Source: CAADGY01 sp035714225
GTDB taxonomy: Bacteria; Acidobacteriota; Terriglobia; Bryobacterales; Bryobacteraceae
Reading direction: 5' to 3'
Assembly: GCA_035714225.1 (NCBI GenBank)
Contig: DASTMK010000071.1
Coordinates: 1 to 14,686 of the forward strand
DNA: 14,686 bases
A model generated the notes under the pieces. The model was not told where the DNA came from. It did no database searches and was given only the letters and a program-made list of their open reading frames with translations. Every line of letters begins with the position of its first letter. Within the stretch, counting starts at the first letter, position 1. Made by a program: the position numbers and the translations under genes. Below, piece by piece: positions 1 to 7,090 of this stretch.

Positions 1-75
1 CAGAACTGCGCGTTTTTTCTGGTGTTTGCGCGGCGCCCGCTGGTTCTTGACACTCCAACGGCCTACCATTGAGGT

Positions 76-765
76 ATGGGGAACCTCGTGGTGGCAACGG
101 CATCGATTGTTCTCCTGGTGAGCGGCCAGGACGGCTTCACCGAAAGCAGGGAGCGTATGGTCAAACATCAGATACAGGCTCGGGGCGTCAGAGATGCGCA
201 GGTGTTGAAGGCGATGCGGGACACGCCGCGGCATCTATTCGTTCCGGAGAAACTGCGTTCGCGCGCTTATGAAGACACCCCGCTGCCGATCGGCTTCGGC
301 CAGACGATTTCACAGCCTTATATCGTTGCCGCAATGACGGAGTTGCTGGACGTCGAGCCTGAGCACCGGGTGCTCGAAATTGGGACGGGGTCCGGCTACC
401 AGGCGGCTGTTCTTTCCCCCCTCGTGAGGGAAGTCTTTAGCATGGAGATCGTGGAGGACCTCGCGAAATCGGCTGCCGTCACGCTGCGAGAGGCCGGCTG
501 TTCGAATGTGTCCGTCCGCTATGGCGACGGGTACAAGGGATGGCCGGAGAAGGCTCCGTTCGACCGCATTATCCTGACCGCCGCGCCGCCCGAGATTCCA
601 CAGGCCCTGTTCGACCAGCTCGCACCCGGCGGGAAGCTCGTCGCTCCCGTCGGCAGCTCTCCTTTGAACCAGGAGCTTGTCGTTGTGGATAAGGGGCGGG
701 ACGGGAAGCTGAAGCGCCGGACGGTGTTTCCGGTGCGTTTTGTTCCGATGGTAACGAACAACTAA
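76..765 (+). CDS. pcm: Protein-L-isoaspartate O-methyltransferase, probably exported
   Basis: This enzyme transfers a methyl group from S-adenosylmethionine to L-isoaspartyl residues and so starts repair of aged proteins. The 229-residue product shows the family signatures in order: MVKHQIQARGVRD (28-40), GQTISQPY (75-82), the SAM-binding loop VLEIGTGSGYQAAVL (99-113), GDG (150-152), ILTAAPPEIP (166-175) and a C-terminal RFVPM. Cytoplasmic family members usually begin close to the MV..QI..RGI motif. Here about 27 residues precede it, with a hydrophobic run (VVATASIVLLV) ending near SGQ, which looks like a short signal peptide. The ATG at 76 keeps this leader; the internal ATG at 157 would give a cytoplasmic form. 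A GAGG lies only one base before the ATG at 76, too close to be a good ribosome site, so the start is less certain than the identity. The LigD-Pol gene follows after 16 bases and is probably co-transcribed. Confidence 0.93.
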   Translation: MGNLVVATASIVLLVSGQDGFTESRERMVKHQIQARGVRDAQVLKAMRDTPRHLFVPEKLRSRAYEDTPLPIGFGQTISQPYIVAAMTELLDVEPEHRVLEIGTGSGYQAAVLSPLVREVFSMEIVEDLAKSAAVTLREAGCSNVSVRYGDGYKGWPEKAPFDRIILTAAPPEIPQALFDQLAPGGKLVAPVGSSPLNQELVVVDKGRDGKLKRRTVFPVRFVPMVTNN

Positions 766-781
766 GAGCCGTTGCCTGCCG

Positions 782-1744
782 ATGCCAGCCCGTAAACAGG
801 TGTTGAAGGTTCGAGGCCGGCAGGTCCCGGTGACAAACCTGGATAAGATCTTCTATCCCGCCGCCGGTTTCACCAAGGGGCAGGTCATCGACTACTACAT
901 CCGGGTCTCGCGCTATCTCCTGCCGCATCTGAAGCAACGGCCGGTGACGATGAAGCGATACCCGGACGGTGTTCAGGGCGAGTTTTTCTTTGAAAAGAAT
1001 GCACCCAGATTCACGCCGGAATGGGTGAAGACCTTCCCTGTGCCGAGACGAACCGGCAAAGCGGATATCCGGTACATTCTGATTAACGACCTCCCGACTC
1101 TCGTCTGGTGCGAGAATCTCGCCAGTCTCGAATTACATCCATTTCTGCACAAGGTTCCGCATCTCGACAGGCCCAGGACGGTGGTGTTCGATCTCGACCC
1201 TGGGGAGGGCACGGGCGTGCTCGAATGCGCAAGGGCGGCCTTTCTGCTGAAGGAAGTGCTCGATGAGCTCGGGCTTCAGGCCTTTCCAAAGGTGTCGGGC
1301 TCAAAAGGCATTCAGGTGTATGTTCCGGTCAACACTCTCGTGACCTACGACATGACACAACCGTTTGCCCACACGGTAGCGCGGTATCTGGAGAGTGACC
1401 ACAAGGACTTCATCATCGCGGAGATGGCGAAAGAGGCGCGCCGCGGTAAGGTGTTTATCGACTGGAGTCAGAACGCCGGCCACAAGACTACCGTTGGCGT
1501 TTATTCTCTACGGGCGAAACACGACCGGCCGTTTGTTTCGCTTCCCGTAGAGTGGGAAGAGTTAGGCCATGCGATGAAGAAGAAAGATTCGGATTCGCTG
1601 TACTTCGATCCCGAGTCCGCGCTGGCGCGGCTTGAAGAGCGCGGCGACCTGTTTGCTCCGGTACTGAAGCTGAAGCAGAAGTTGCCCCGCGACCTCACAG
1701 CCCGGTTTCCAGTGAAAACCTCGTTCCGTCCGACCGGATCGTGA
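782..1744 (+). CDS. ligD: Stand-alone LigD-type polymerase/primase domain (NHEJ family)
   Basis: The 320-residue product is an archaeo-eukaryotic primase-fold polymerase of the LigD POL family, which adds nucleotides or fills gaps at DNA ends during bacterial non-homologous end joining. Seen in order are NLDKIFYPAAGFTKGQVIDYY (start at 19), RPVTMKRYPDGVQGEFFFEKN (start at 53), the metal-binding FDLDPGEG (D137, D139), SGSKGIQVYVP (172-182) and VFIDWSQN with the third acidic residue D227. The length matches one POL domain; no ligase or nuclease domain is fused. At the position of the usual His in the SGGKGLH motif there is Gln178, a change I recall in other stand-alone homologues. The ATG at 782 lies 16 bases after the pcm stop without a strong Shine-Dalgarno sequence, which suggests translation coupled to pcm. 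Ku and an ATP-dependent ligase would be the expected partners; neither is in this window. Confidence 0.9.
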   Translation: MPARKQVLKVRGRQVPVTNLDKIFYPAAGFTKGQVIDYYIRVSRYLLPHLKQRPVTMKRYPDGVQGEFFFEKNAPRFTPEWVKTFPVPRRTGKADIRYILINDLPTLVWCENLASLELHPFLHKVPHLDRPRTVVFDLDPGEGTGVLECARAAFLLKEVLDELGLQAFPKVSGSKGIQVYVPVNTLVTYDMTQPFAHTVARYLESDHKDFIIAEMAKEARRGKVFIDWSQNAGHKTTVGVYSLRAKHDRPFVSLPVEWEELGHAMKKKDSDSLYFDPESALARLEERGDLFAPVLKLKQKLPRDLTARFPVKTSFRPTGS

Positions 1745-1789
1745 TCGCTACGGAGATTCCCGCGAAGTTGCGCCTCGCAGGGACAGCAC

Positions 1790-3121
1790 TCAGCGCGCGG
1801 TCTGGCCCGCCGGACGCGGCCTTCGTCCACGCGGCGCGTAGGCGTCCCACTTCGGATCTCCGGTGGCCCGGTAGTCTTTAGGAAGCGTGGTCCAATCCGG
1901 CCGCGCGATTCCGTTCAGGTCGTAAACGATCTTTCCGTCCCGAAGCGTGAGCTCACAGAGCAGTTTCTGCGATCCGTTCATGCGCGCGCCGTACATGTCG
2001 ATAAATCCGAAATTTCCCTTTTGGAGACGCAGCACGGCGACATCGGCAAGAGCACCGGGCGATAGGTGGCCCAGCTCTTCGCGCTTGATCTCGCGAGCGG
2101 GATTCCACGTCGAGCGGAGAATGACGTCATCCAGCTTCATGCCCATGGCGAGGAACTTGTCCATGACGTTCAGCATGTCCTTCATGCCCGTGTTCATGCT
2201 CCCGATGTGCAAGTCGGTGGAGATGGAATCCGGCAGAAATCCGCCCTTTAGCAGTGGAACCGCGACGCGCCATAAGAAGCTGCCGCCGCCGTGCCCCACG
2301 TCGAAAATAACCCCTCTCTTCCGGCCCTCGAGCAGAGCGGGATTGATCAGGCCGGACTCCAGTTGTTCGTCGCGCAAGCCGGAGTAGACGTGCGTGTAAA
2401 TGTCGCCGGGCCGGAGTTTTTCCGTCAATAAAACGCTGATGGGCCGTTCCGGCTTGTTCGATCCGAAATCGACCATCACCGGGATGTTTGCGATGGTACC
2501 GGCCTTTACGGCGTTTTCCACCGGCGTCCACTCGGGGCCGGCGTAGTGCGCGGTCTTGATGCCGACGATCAGATCTTTGTGGCTGAGGGCCATGTCAGCC
2601 GCGGGTTTCGCCTCCATGTCCTCAAGATTCTGCTCGTACTTGCCGCCGCGCATGCCGTGGCCCACGATATTCAAAAACGAGAGTACGCGCGTTCTGGAGC
2701 GGTCGATCACCCGTTCCTTGAAATCGGAGAAATTACGCCAACCGGCACCGCCCGCATCGGCCACGGTCGTTACGCCCACGCGGAAAGTGAAGCCATCCGG
2801 ATAAACGCTGTTGTCTCCCGCGTAAGAATGCGGCTCTCCCGTTCCCGTATAAACGTGGGCATGAATATCCAGCAGTCCGGGTGTGACGTACAGTCCAGAG
2901 ACATCGACGGACTTGAACGCCTCCGAAGCGTCGATCTTCTCCGCCACCAGAGCGATGCGCCCACCGGCGATGGCAACGTCCCGCATCGCGCTCAACTTGT
3001 TTTTAGGATCGATTACGTGGCCGCCCTTGAGCAGCAGATCGTATTTCTGCGCCTGCGCGCTCACGCCGCCGGCGATAAGGAGCGCCAGGACTCCCGTGAC
3101 CGTTCTCAGCCTTAATGCCAT
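1790..3121 (-). CDS. Exported amidohydrolase/deacetylase-family metallohydrolase (cog3964, EF_0837/AHA_3915-like)
   Basis: The 443-residue product is a TIM-barrel amidohydrolase with a Sec signal peptide (hydrophobic core about 8-19, likely cleaved near SAQAQ, 21-25). Seen metal-site residues are H87 and H89 in DIHAHV, K189 in VGIKT (the usual carboxylated lysine), H244 in YTHVYSG, H277 in DVGHGGG and D303 in STDLHIG, which fits a two-metal centre. The C-terminal part contains NPAREIKREELGHLSPG (from 340), typical of this group. The family was long mislabelled dihydroorotase or D-aminoacylase; characterised cog3964 enzymes (Atu3266, Oant2987) hydrolyse acetyl-(R)-mandelate and related acyl esters. 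The substrate here is unknown, and the periplasm is the inferred site. The ATG lies three bases after the stop of the PLP-enzyme gene, with a GGAGAAG ribosome site inside that gene's last codons, so translation is probably coupled. It is the last gene of the array. The C-terminal 15 residues are basic and look disordered. Confidence 0.9.
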   Translation of the reverse strand: MALRLRTVTGVLALLIAGGVSAQAQKYDLLLKGGHVIDPKNKLSAMRDVAIAGGRIALVAEKIDASEAFKSVDVSGLYVTPGLLDIHAHVYTGTGEPHSYAGDNSVYPDGFTFRVGVTTVADAGGAGWRNFSDFKERVIDRSRTRVLSFLNIVGHGMRGGKYEQNLEDMEAKPAADMALSHKDLIVGIKTAHYAGPEWTPVENAVKAGTIANIPVMVDFGSNKPERPISVLLTEKLRPGDIYTHVYSGLRDEQLESGLINPALLEGRKRGVIFDVGHGGGSFLWRVAVPLLKGGFLPDSISTDLHIGSMNTGMKDMLNVMDKFLAMGMKLDDVILRSTWNPAREIKREELGHLSPGALADVAVLRLQKGNFGFIDMYGARMNGSQKLLCELTLRDGKIVYDLNGIARPDWTTLPKDYRATGDPKWDAYAPRGRRPRPAGQTAR

Positions 3122-3124
3122 CTG

Positions 3125-4726
3125 TTATCTTCTCCGGAACTCATGTCTTTTTGCCGTCCACCGCGCCTGAAGATACTCGCCCATATCGAGCGTTCCGGAG
3201 ATCCCGTCGCCGGCGACTTTGCCCGTGAACTGAAACATGAGCGAATCGCCATGGCGCTCCGTGTAAGCGCTGAACAGGCGTACTTCGTCACCGCTGATCG
3301 ATCCGCCCAGGTCGCGCGAAACGAAGTCGCCCTGGTGGGTCCCCTCAATACGGCCATCCTGCTGTTTCAGGTGCAGAACGTGATCGGAACCGGAAGCGAG
3401 GTAATCGATATGAACGTTCCAGCGGCCCGTAAGATCGGCGGCCGGCGGGCGGACAGGCGGGTCTTCGCGCTTGGGGGGGTTCTTGAGAGTGGCGTACAAC
3501 CGGTCCGCGACAATCTTCTCATCGCCCGCCGTCATCTGGTACGGAACAACCGAGACACCGGTTTGAGTTCCGCCGCCCATGCCCCGGCCGCCGCCGCCCG
3601 TGGGCAGCGCGATGCGCGGTTCCGTATTGAGCAGATGCTGGGCGACGTCGCGCCCGCTGATGCCCAGGCGAGCGGAATCCCAACTGATAACAAGAGAGGG
3701 CGTGCGGTTGGATAGCCCGTTAGGCTCACGCACCGAAGTGGTCACGCCATCGATTCCCGATAGCCGTTTCGCCACGTGATCCAGCCGCGCCATCCACTGG
3801 TTCCATTCGGCCTTGTGGTCCCGTTTCATCCACATCTCGACCGCCATGAGCATCCCCATGGCCTCTTCCTTGCCGACTTTCATCGAACGCGCAAAGCCGT
3901 GGTGCGGAGAACTGTGGACCCATGCCGCCTGCACCAGGCTCTTCCTGCCCAGCAGCAGTCCGGCGGTCTGCGGACCGCGAATGCACTTGCCGCCGCTATA
4001 AGCCACCAGCGTGGCACCGTTTTCGAGATGCACGTTGGGCACGGTCAGAATTTCGGCGGCGGCATCCACCAGCACAGGTACGTTCCGTCGTTTCGCAGCG
4101 TCGGCAATCGCGCGTGTTGACAGCGGCCCGGAGTCTGCCTGGGGGCCCGCGAGGATATAGATCATCGCGGTTTTCGGGCCGAAGGCGGCTTCAAGCTCTT
4201 CCGCGGTTCCCACCTCGAGGATCTTCGCGCCCACACAGCGCACTGCCGCATCGTATACGTTGCGGGAATGCTTCGGGATAATGACTTCGTCCTTGGGAAA
4301 TCCGCTCAGATTCGGGATGCGCACATGCAGGTCGGGATTGCCGCCCGCGATACAGGCCGCGGTAGCGTGCGTCAGCGCGGCCGCGCATCCGCAGGACACC
4401 ATGCCCCATTCCGCTTTCGTCAACTCCGCGAGCCGCGCCCCGATGGCGTCCATCAGTTCGTCGATATGGACGTGGTGTTGAGAAGCTTCGACCATCGCGG
4501 CGCGTACTTCAGGCAGCATGAGCGATCCGCTGATGATCGTAAAAGTACCACGGGCGTTGATGAGGGGCCGTACGCCGATGGACTGGTAAAGATCCGAGCC
4601 TAACTTCAGTCCAGCGGCGGGAGCGCTCGCTCCGGCGGAAGAACGAAACAAGCCGGCGAAAGCCGCAAGCGCCCCGCCCCGAAACAAATCGCGGCGCCCG
4701 AGGCGCTCTCTCAGAAAGCCATACAT
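3125..4726 (-). CDS. Tat-exported SelA/DgaE-like PLP-dependent enzyme with C-terminal barrel-like domain
   Basis: The 533-residue product belongs to the L-seryl-tRNA selenium transferase-like group of fold-type I PLP enzymes (TIGR01437/DgaE-like), which includes D-glucosaminate-6-phosphate ammonia-lyase; it is not a true SelA. It starts with a twin-arginine signal: GRRDLFRGG (10-18), a hydrophobic stretch to about 27 and an ASA-type cleavage site near 35. The catalytic core (about 45-415) contains VRPLINARGTFTIISGS (from 52), VLVDAAAE with D221, and YSGGKCIRGPQTAGLLLG, where K247 is the expected PLP lysine. Residues 430-533 are an added beta-rich domain (TGRWNVHI, QDGRIEGTHQGDF, SGTLDMGEY) like lipocalin/avidin-type barrels. 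Tat export would allow a folded, PLP-loaded enzyme to reach the periplasm. An AGGAGG ribosome site stands 7-8 bases before the ATG. Family members commonly sit beside the amidohydrolase found next here. Reaction and substrate are unknown. Confidence 0.87.
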   Translation of the reverse strand: MYGFLRERLGRRDLFRGGALAAFAGLFRSSAGASAPAAGLKLGSDLYQSIGVRPLINARGTFTIISGSLMLPEVRAAMVEASQHHVHIDELMDAIGARLAELTKAEWGMVSCGCAAALTHATAACIAGGNPDLHVRIPNLSGFPKDEVIIPKHSRNVYDAAVRCVGAKILEVGTAEELEAAFGPKTAMIYILAGPQADSGPLSTRAIADAAKRRNVPVLVDAAAEILTVPNVHLENGATLVAYSGGKCIRGPQTAGLLLGRKSLVQAAWVHSSPHHGFARSMKVGKEEAMGMLMAVEMWMKRDHKAEWNQWMARLDHVAKRLSGIDGVTTSVREPNGLSNRTPSLVISWDSARLGISGRDVAQHLLNTEPRIALPTGGGGRGMGGGTQTGVSVVPYQMTAGDEKIVADRLYATLKNPPKREDPPVRPPAADLTGRWNVHIDYLASGSDHVLHLKQQDGRIEGTHQGDFVSRDLGGSISGDEVRLFSAYTERHGDSLMFQFTGKVAGDGISGTLDMGEYLQARWTAKRHEFRRR

Positions 4727-4731
4727 GTGCC

Positions 4732-4739
4732 GTCCCTCC
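4732..4739 (-). promoter_or_regulatory. Strong ribosome binding site of the PLP-enzyme gene
   Basis: On the minus strand the sequence AAAGGAGGGACGGCACATG precedes the start at 4726. The AGGAGG core fixes this ATG as the start and so keeps the whole Tat signal peptide in the protein. Confidence 0.7.
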
Positions 4740-4752
4740 TTTGCCGCTTGTA

Positions 4753-5679
4753 TCAGCGGGTGAGATCGACTACTGCATAATACTCCAACTCAGGCAGCGT
4801 AAACTCGGTGGCGTCGCCGGAGGAGACGAAGTCCGCGAGCCGGGCGTCCGGAAGCCGGAACGCCCGCAATTCCTGTTTGGTATAACGTCCGCGGACGCGA
4901 ATACGGACACTGGCCGCGCGCCGTCCGCCCCCGTAGTTCAGCAACTCGATTCGCAGCCGGTTACCGTTGCCCGTGAGCCGCGCGATCACCACCTCACTGC
5001 CGAAAAGCCTGACTGATCGCGCGCTGTCTCCAAGGGCCTGACGAATTTTCTGCGCCATCTCACTGGGGTCGGCCGCTTCCTCTTTCGGGAACTTCGGAGA
5101 ACCGATTTCGACATGCAGGGGCAGCGATGGGTCCGGTGCGGTAACAACCCGGAATAACAGGTTCCGGCGCATCATGAGATTCATCACCTCTCCCGCTTCA
5201 TCGGATCCATCATCGATGAAACCGATGTCGGCCACGGGCGGCAGCTTCGCATCGCCCACACGCTCGAGAAATGCGAGCATGTGGCCCAAGGGTTCCAGAC
5301 CGGCGGCATCGGTGTGTACCATGGCGTCCGCGCCGTAGGCGAACGCTTCAGCGGCCGCCAGCGCCGCGGACGGCCCGGGAGCTTCGTAATAAAAATGTCC
5401 TTTCGGGTTCCGCAGGAACTGCCATCCGTTCAGATCGATCCAGGGGCTGCGCGTGGCCGATGCTTCGTTCACGCGGAACTCGACGCCGGGCTTCGGCAAC
5501 GGGATGGCGCCGGCCGGATCAACACCGCGCACCTCCACGCCGAGGCGCTTCCTCCAGGCTGATTCCATCGAGGATGGGACCGCCACGCGGGTGATGCCGG
5601 CAGCCTTCAGTTGATCCGCCGTCTCGGGACCTTGGTCCCAGAACAGCACCGGCAGCAGCGCAAAACAGAGCAGCGTCAT
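4753..5679 (-). CDS. Uncharacterised protein with possible signal peptide and beta-rich C-terminus
   Basis: I do not recognise this 308-residue protein as a member of a named family. It begins with a short hydrophobic stretch (MTLLCFALLPVLFW) that could be a Sec signal peptide or membrane anchor, although it lacks the usual positive residues after Met. Residues 105-145 (AALAAAEAFAYGADAMVHTD onward) read like an alpha/beta segment of the kind seen in TIM-barrel glycoside hydrolases. Residues 228-306, with LRIELLNYGGG, VRIRVRGRYTKQELRAF and EYYAVVDL, look like the all-beta C-terminal domain found in such enzymes. This is only a resemblance, and no catalytic pair can be named. Its ATG overlaps the TGA of the DUF362 gene by four bases (ATGA), which indicates coupled translation. 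It lies 26 bases before the PLP-enzyme gene, so it is probably part of the same transcript and may act in the same pathway. Confidence 0.75.
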   Translation of the reverse strand: MTLLCFALLPVLFWDQGPETADQLKAAGITRVAVPSSMESAWRKRLGVEVRGVDPAGAIPLPKPGVEFRVNEASATRSPWIDLNGWQFLRNPKGHFYYEAPGPSAALAAAEAFAYGADAMVHTDAAGLEPLGHMLAFLERVGDAKLPPVADIGFIDDGSDEAGEVMNLMMRRNLLFRVVTAPDPSLPLHVEIGSPKFPKEEAADPSEMAQKIRQALGDSARSVRLFGSEVVIARLTGNGNRLRIELLNYGGGRRAASVRIRVRGRYTKQELRAFRLPDARLADFVSSGDATEFTLPELEYYAVVDLTR

Positions 5680-6791
5680 AGCTCAATATCTTTCCGGCGT
5701 ATTTTGCCCACGTCGTATTCTCCCAGGCCCAGCTTCGATGCGTATTCCACGTGTCCGGGTTCGCGGATGAATGCATTCACAGACTTGTCGGGCCGCCGTA
5801 CGTTTTTTACCCTTTCGGGCGACCGGTCCCAAATGGACGGCGCCCCCTCCGCTTTTCTCTTCTCCTCGACGACGTCGATCACAAGACGATCCATCGCCAC
5901 CGGGTCCGTGCCGAACATCATTCGTTTGGGAAAGAAGCGGAATCTCGGGTCCATCGAGAACGGTCCCGCGTGCCACACAGCACGCAATCCGTCCATTATG
6001 TTTAAAACAGTAATGGAGCGCAGCGGTTCTACGGAAGCCAGGGTTCCGATGAAAGAGTAGGTATTGGTCTTTTCCGAGCGATGCGACCGGGCCACGTTCG
6101 AAAAGTCGCCGTAGGCAATATTCTTAAGGCAACCGGTGACGCCGGACGCCTGGTGCTCCTTCAGGTTCGGGACGTTGACGATCTTGGTGAGCCTTTCGGC
6201 AACCAGCCGGACGAGATTGGAGCGCGTGTCGTCTTCGCCAAAGAAATCCACGTCGACGTAGGTGTTCGGATCGTAGCCGAGGATGGAGCCCCGCGCCTGC
6301 TCCGCCGCGGTGATTTGCACCCCTTCCGGCACGTACTGCTCATAGCTCACGCTTCTCATCTGCCCCAGGAACCGCTCATAGATATAGATCTGGCGCGCGG
6401 GGACGCCAACCGCCATCAACCTCTCCACGATGCCGGCGACGATTTCCGGAGAGGACATGATGTTGGGTGCGCCCGAGCAGTTCACCTTTATCCCGACGAC
6501 GTCCTTGGAGGTGATAAAGCGCGCCCACGCATCGCGGTCGTCCTTATCGCCGGTCAGCGCCTGCATGCCGCGCGCAAGCATCGCGCGAACTACTTCGGCA
6601 TTCACCTTGCCCGAAGCCGCGTCGATGGAGCTTTCCGCGTGTACGTTCACCACCTGGCCGCGATAGCGCCCGGGCATACCGGGGTTTGACGACGGCTTGA
6701 ACTTCGAAACGATGTGGTACTTGGGGATTTCCTGCGTAGCGGACACCAGCGGCACCGCACCGGCGATGTACAAGAAATCGCGTCTGTTCAT
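5676..6791 (-). CDS. Tat-exported DUF362 domain protein
   Basis: The product from the chosen start is 371 residues. It opens with MNRRDFLYIAGAVPLVSA, a compact twin-arginine signal (RRDFLYIAG). The DUF362 marks are VGIKVNCSGAPN (99-110), the region around PARQIYIYE (131-139) and VNVPNLKEHQASGVTGCLKN (205-224), followed by MFGTDPVAMDRLVID (292-306). DUF362 proteins are often linked to iron-sulfur proteins, but here no ferredoxin-type cysteine cluster is visible; only C105 and C221 stand out. The open frame runs upstream to 6908, but those 39 extra codons would bury the Tat signal and overlap the preceding small gene. The ATG at 6791 has a GGGGAAG ribosome site 6 bases away, so I chose it. It overlaps the next gene by four bases. 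Biochemical function of the family is not established; an export-dependent redox or cofactor role is a guess. Confidence 0.88.
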   Translation of the reverse strand: MNRRDFLYIAGAVPLVSATQEIPKYHIVSKFKPSSNPGMPGRYRGQVVNVHAESSIDAASGKVNAEVVRAMLARGMQALTGDKDDRDAWARFITSKDVVGIKVNCSGAPNIMSSPEIVAGIVERLMAVGVPARQIYIYERFLGQMRSVSYEQYVPEGVQITAAEQARGSILGYDPNTYVDVDFFGEDDTRSNLVRLVAERLTKIVNVPNLKEHQASGVTGCLKNIAYGDFSNVARSHRSEKTNTYSFIGTLASVEPLRSITVLNIMDGLRAVWHAGPFSMDPRFRFFPKRMMFGTDPVAMDRLVIDVVEEKRKAEGAPSIWDRSPERVKNVRRPDKSVNAFIREPGHVEYASKLGLGEYDVGKIRRKDIEL

Positions 6792-6808
6792 ATTTTTCTT
6801 CCCCAGGG

Positions 6809-7069
6809 TCACCCGAGCAAGTGCTCGTATTCCGATGGATCCAGACCAAAGCTCTCCATTTGCTGCGGAAGGGCGGAGCGAAGCGTCTCGGGTGTTGTTT
6901 CGATCCACGCAGCGATGACCGTCTCTACGCCTACACGCTGCTTGCTCTCCTCTTCGGCCATCTGCTCCGCTATGCGCCGGATATCTTGTTCAGTAGTTTC
7001 CCGCACCGGTCGTGGGGTACGGAGCAAAATGTTGTTCAGGAGTTCTTCCGCGGCGTCGTTCCAGTTCAC
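6809..7069 (-). CDS. Small protein with faint PCP-reductase-domain resemblance
   Basis: This 86-residue acidic protein has no signal peptide or membrane segment. It begins with NWNDAAEELL and continues with TPRPVRETTEQDIRRIAEQM and VGVETVIAAW. The spacing of W, A, L, P-VR and the following helix resembles the small PCP_red domain (the C-terminal helix bundle of light-independent protochlorophyllide reductase, which also occurs as a free small protein), but the match is weak and judged by eye. The rest looks helical, ending with SFGLDPSEYEHLLG. The start codon is GTG at 7069, 21 bases after the nitroreductase stop, without a strong Shine-Dalgarno site. The DUF362 gene begins 17 bases downstream. 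This tight placement supports a real gene co-transcribed with both neighbours; it could be a partner or helper of the nitroreductase. Confidence 0.72.
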   Translation of the reverse strand: MNWNDAAEELLNNILLRTPRPVRETTEQDIRRIAEQMAEEESKQRVGVETVIAAWIETTPETLRSALPQQMESFGLDPSEYEHLLG

Positions 7070-7090
7070 AGTTCGCTATCTTAGCAGGAC

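Noticed and set aside
47..69. TTGACA at 47-52 as -35 of a pcm promoter
   Set aside because: No -10-like hexamer occurs at 15-19 bases; TACCAT at 64-69 is only 11 bases away.
1745..1789. Possible terminator between the LigD-Pol and amidohydrolase genes
   Set aside because: The GC-rich inverted matches are short and there is no T-tract.
6792..6908. Longer start for the DUF362 protein at 6908
   Set aside because: It would add 39 residues before the Tat signal and overlap the upstream small gene; the internal ATG has a good ribosome site.
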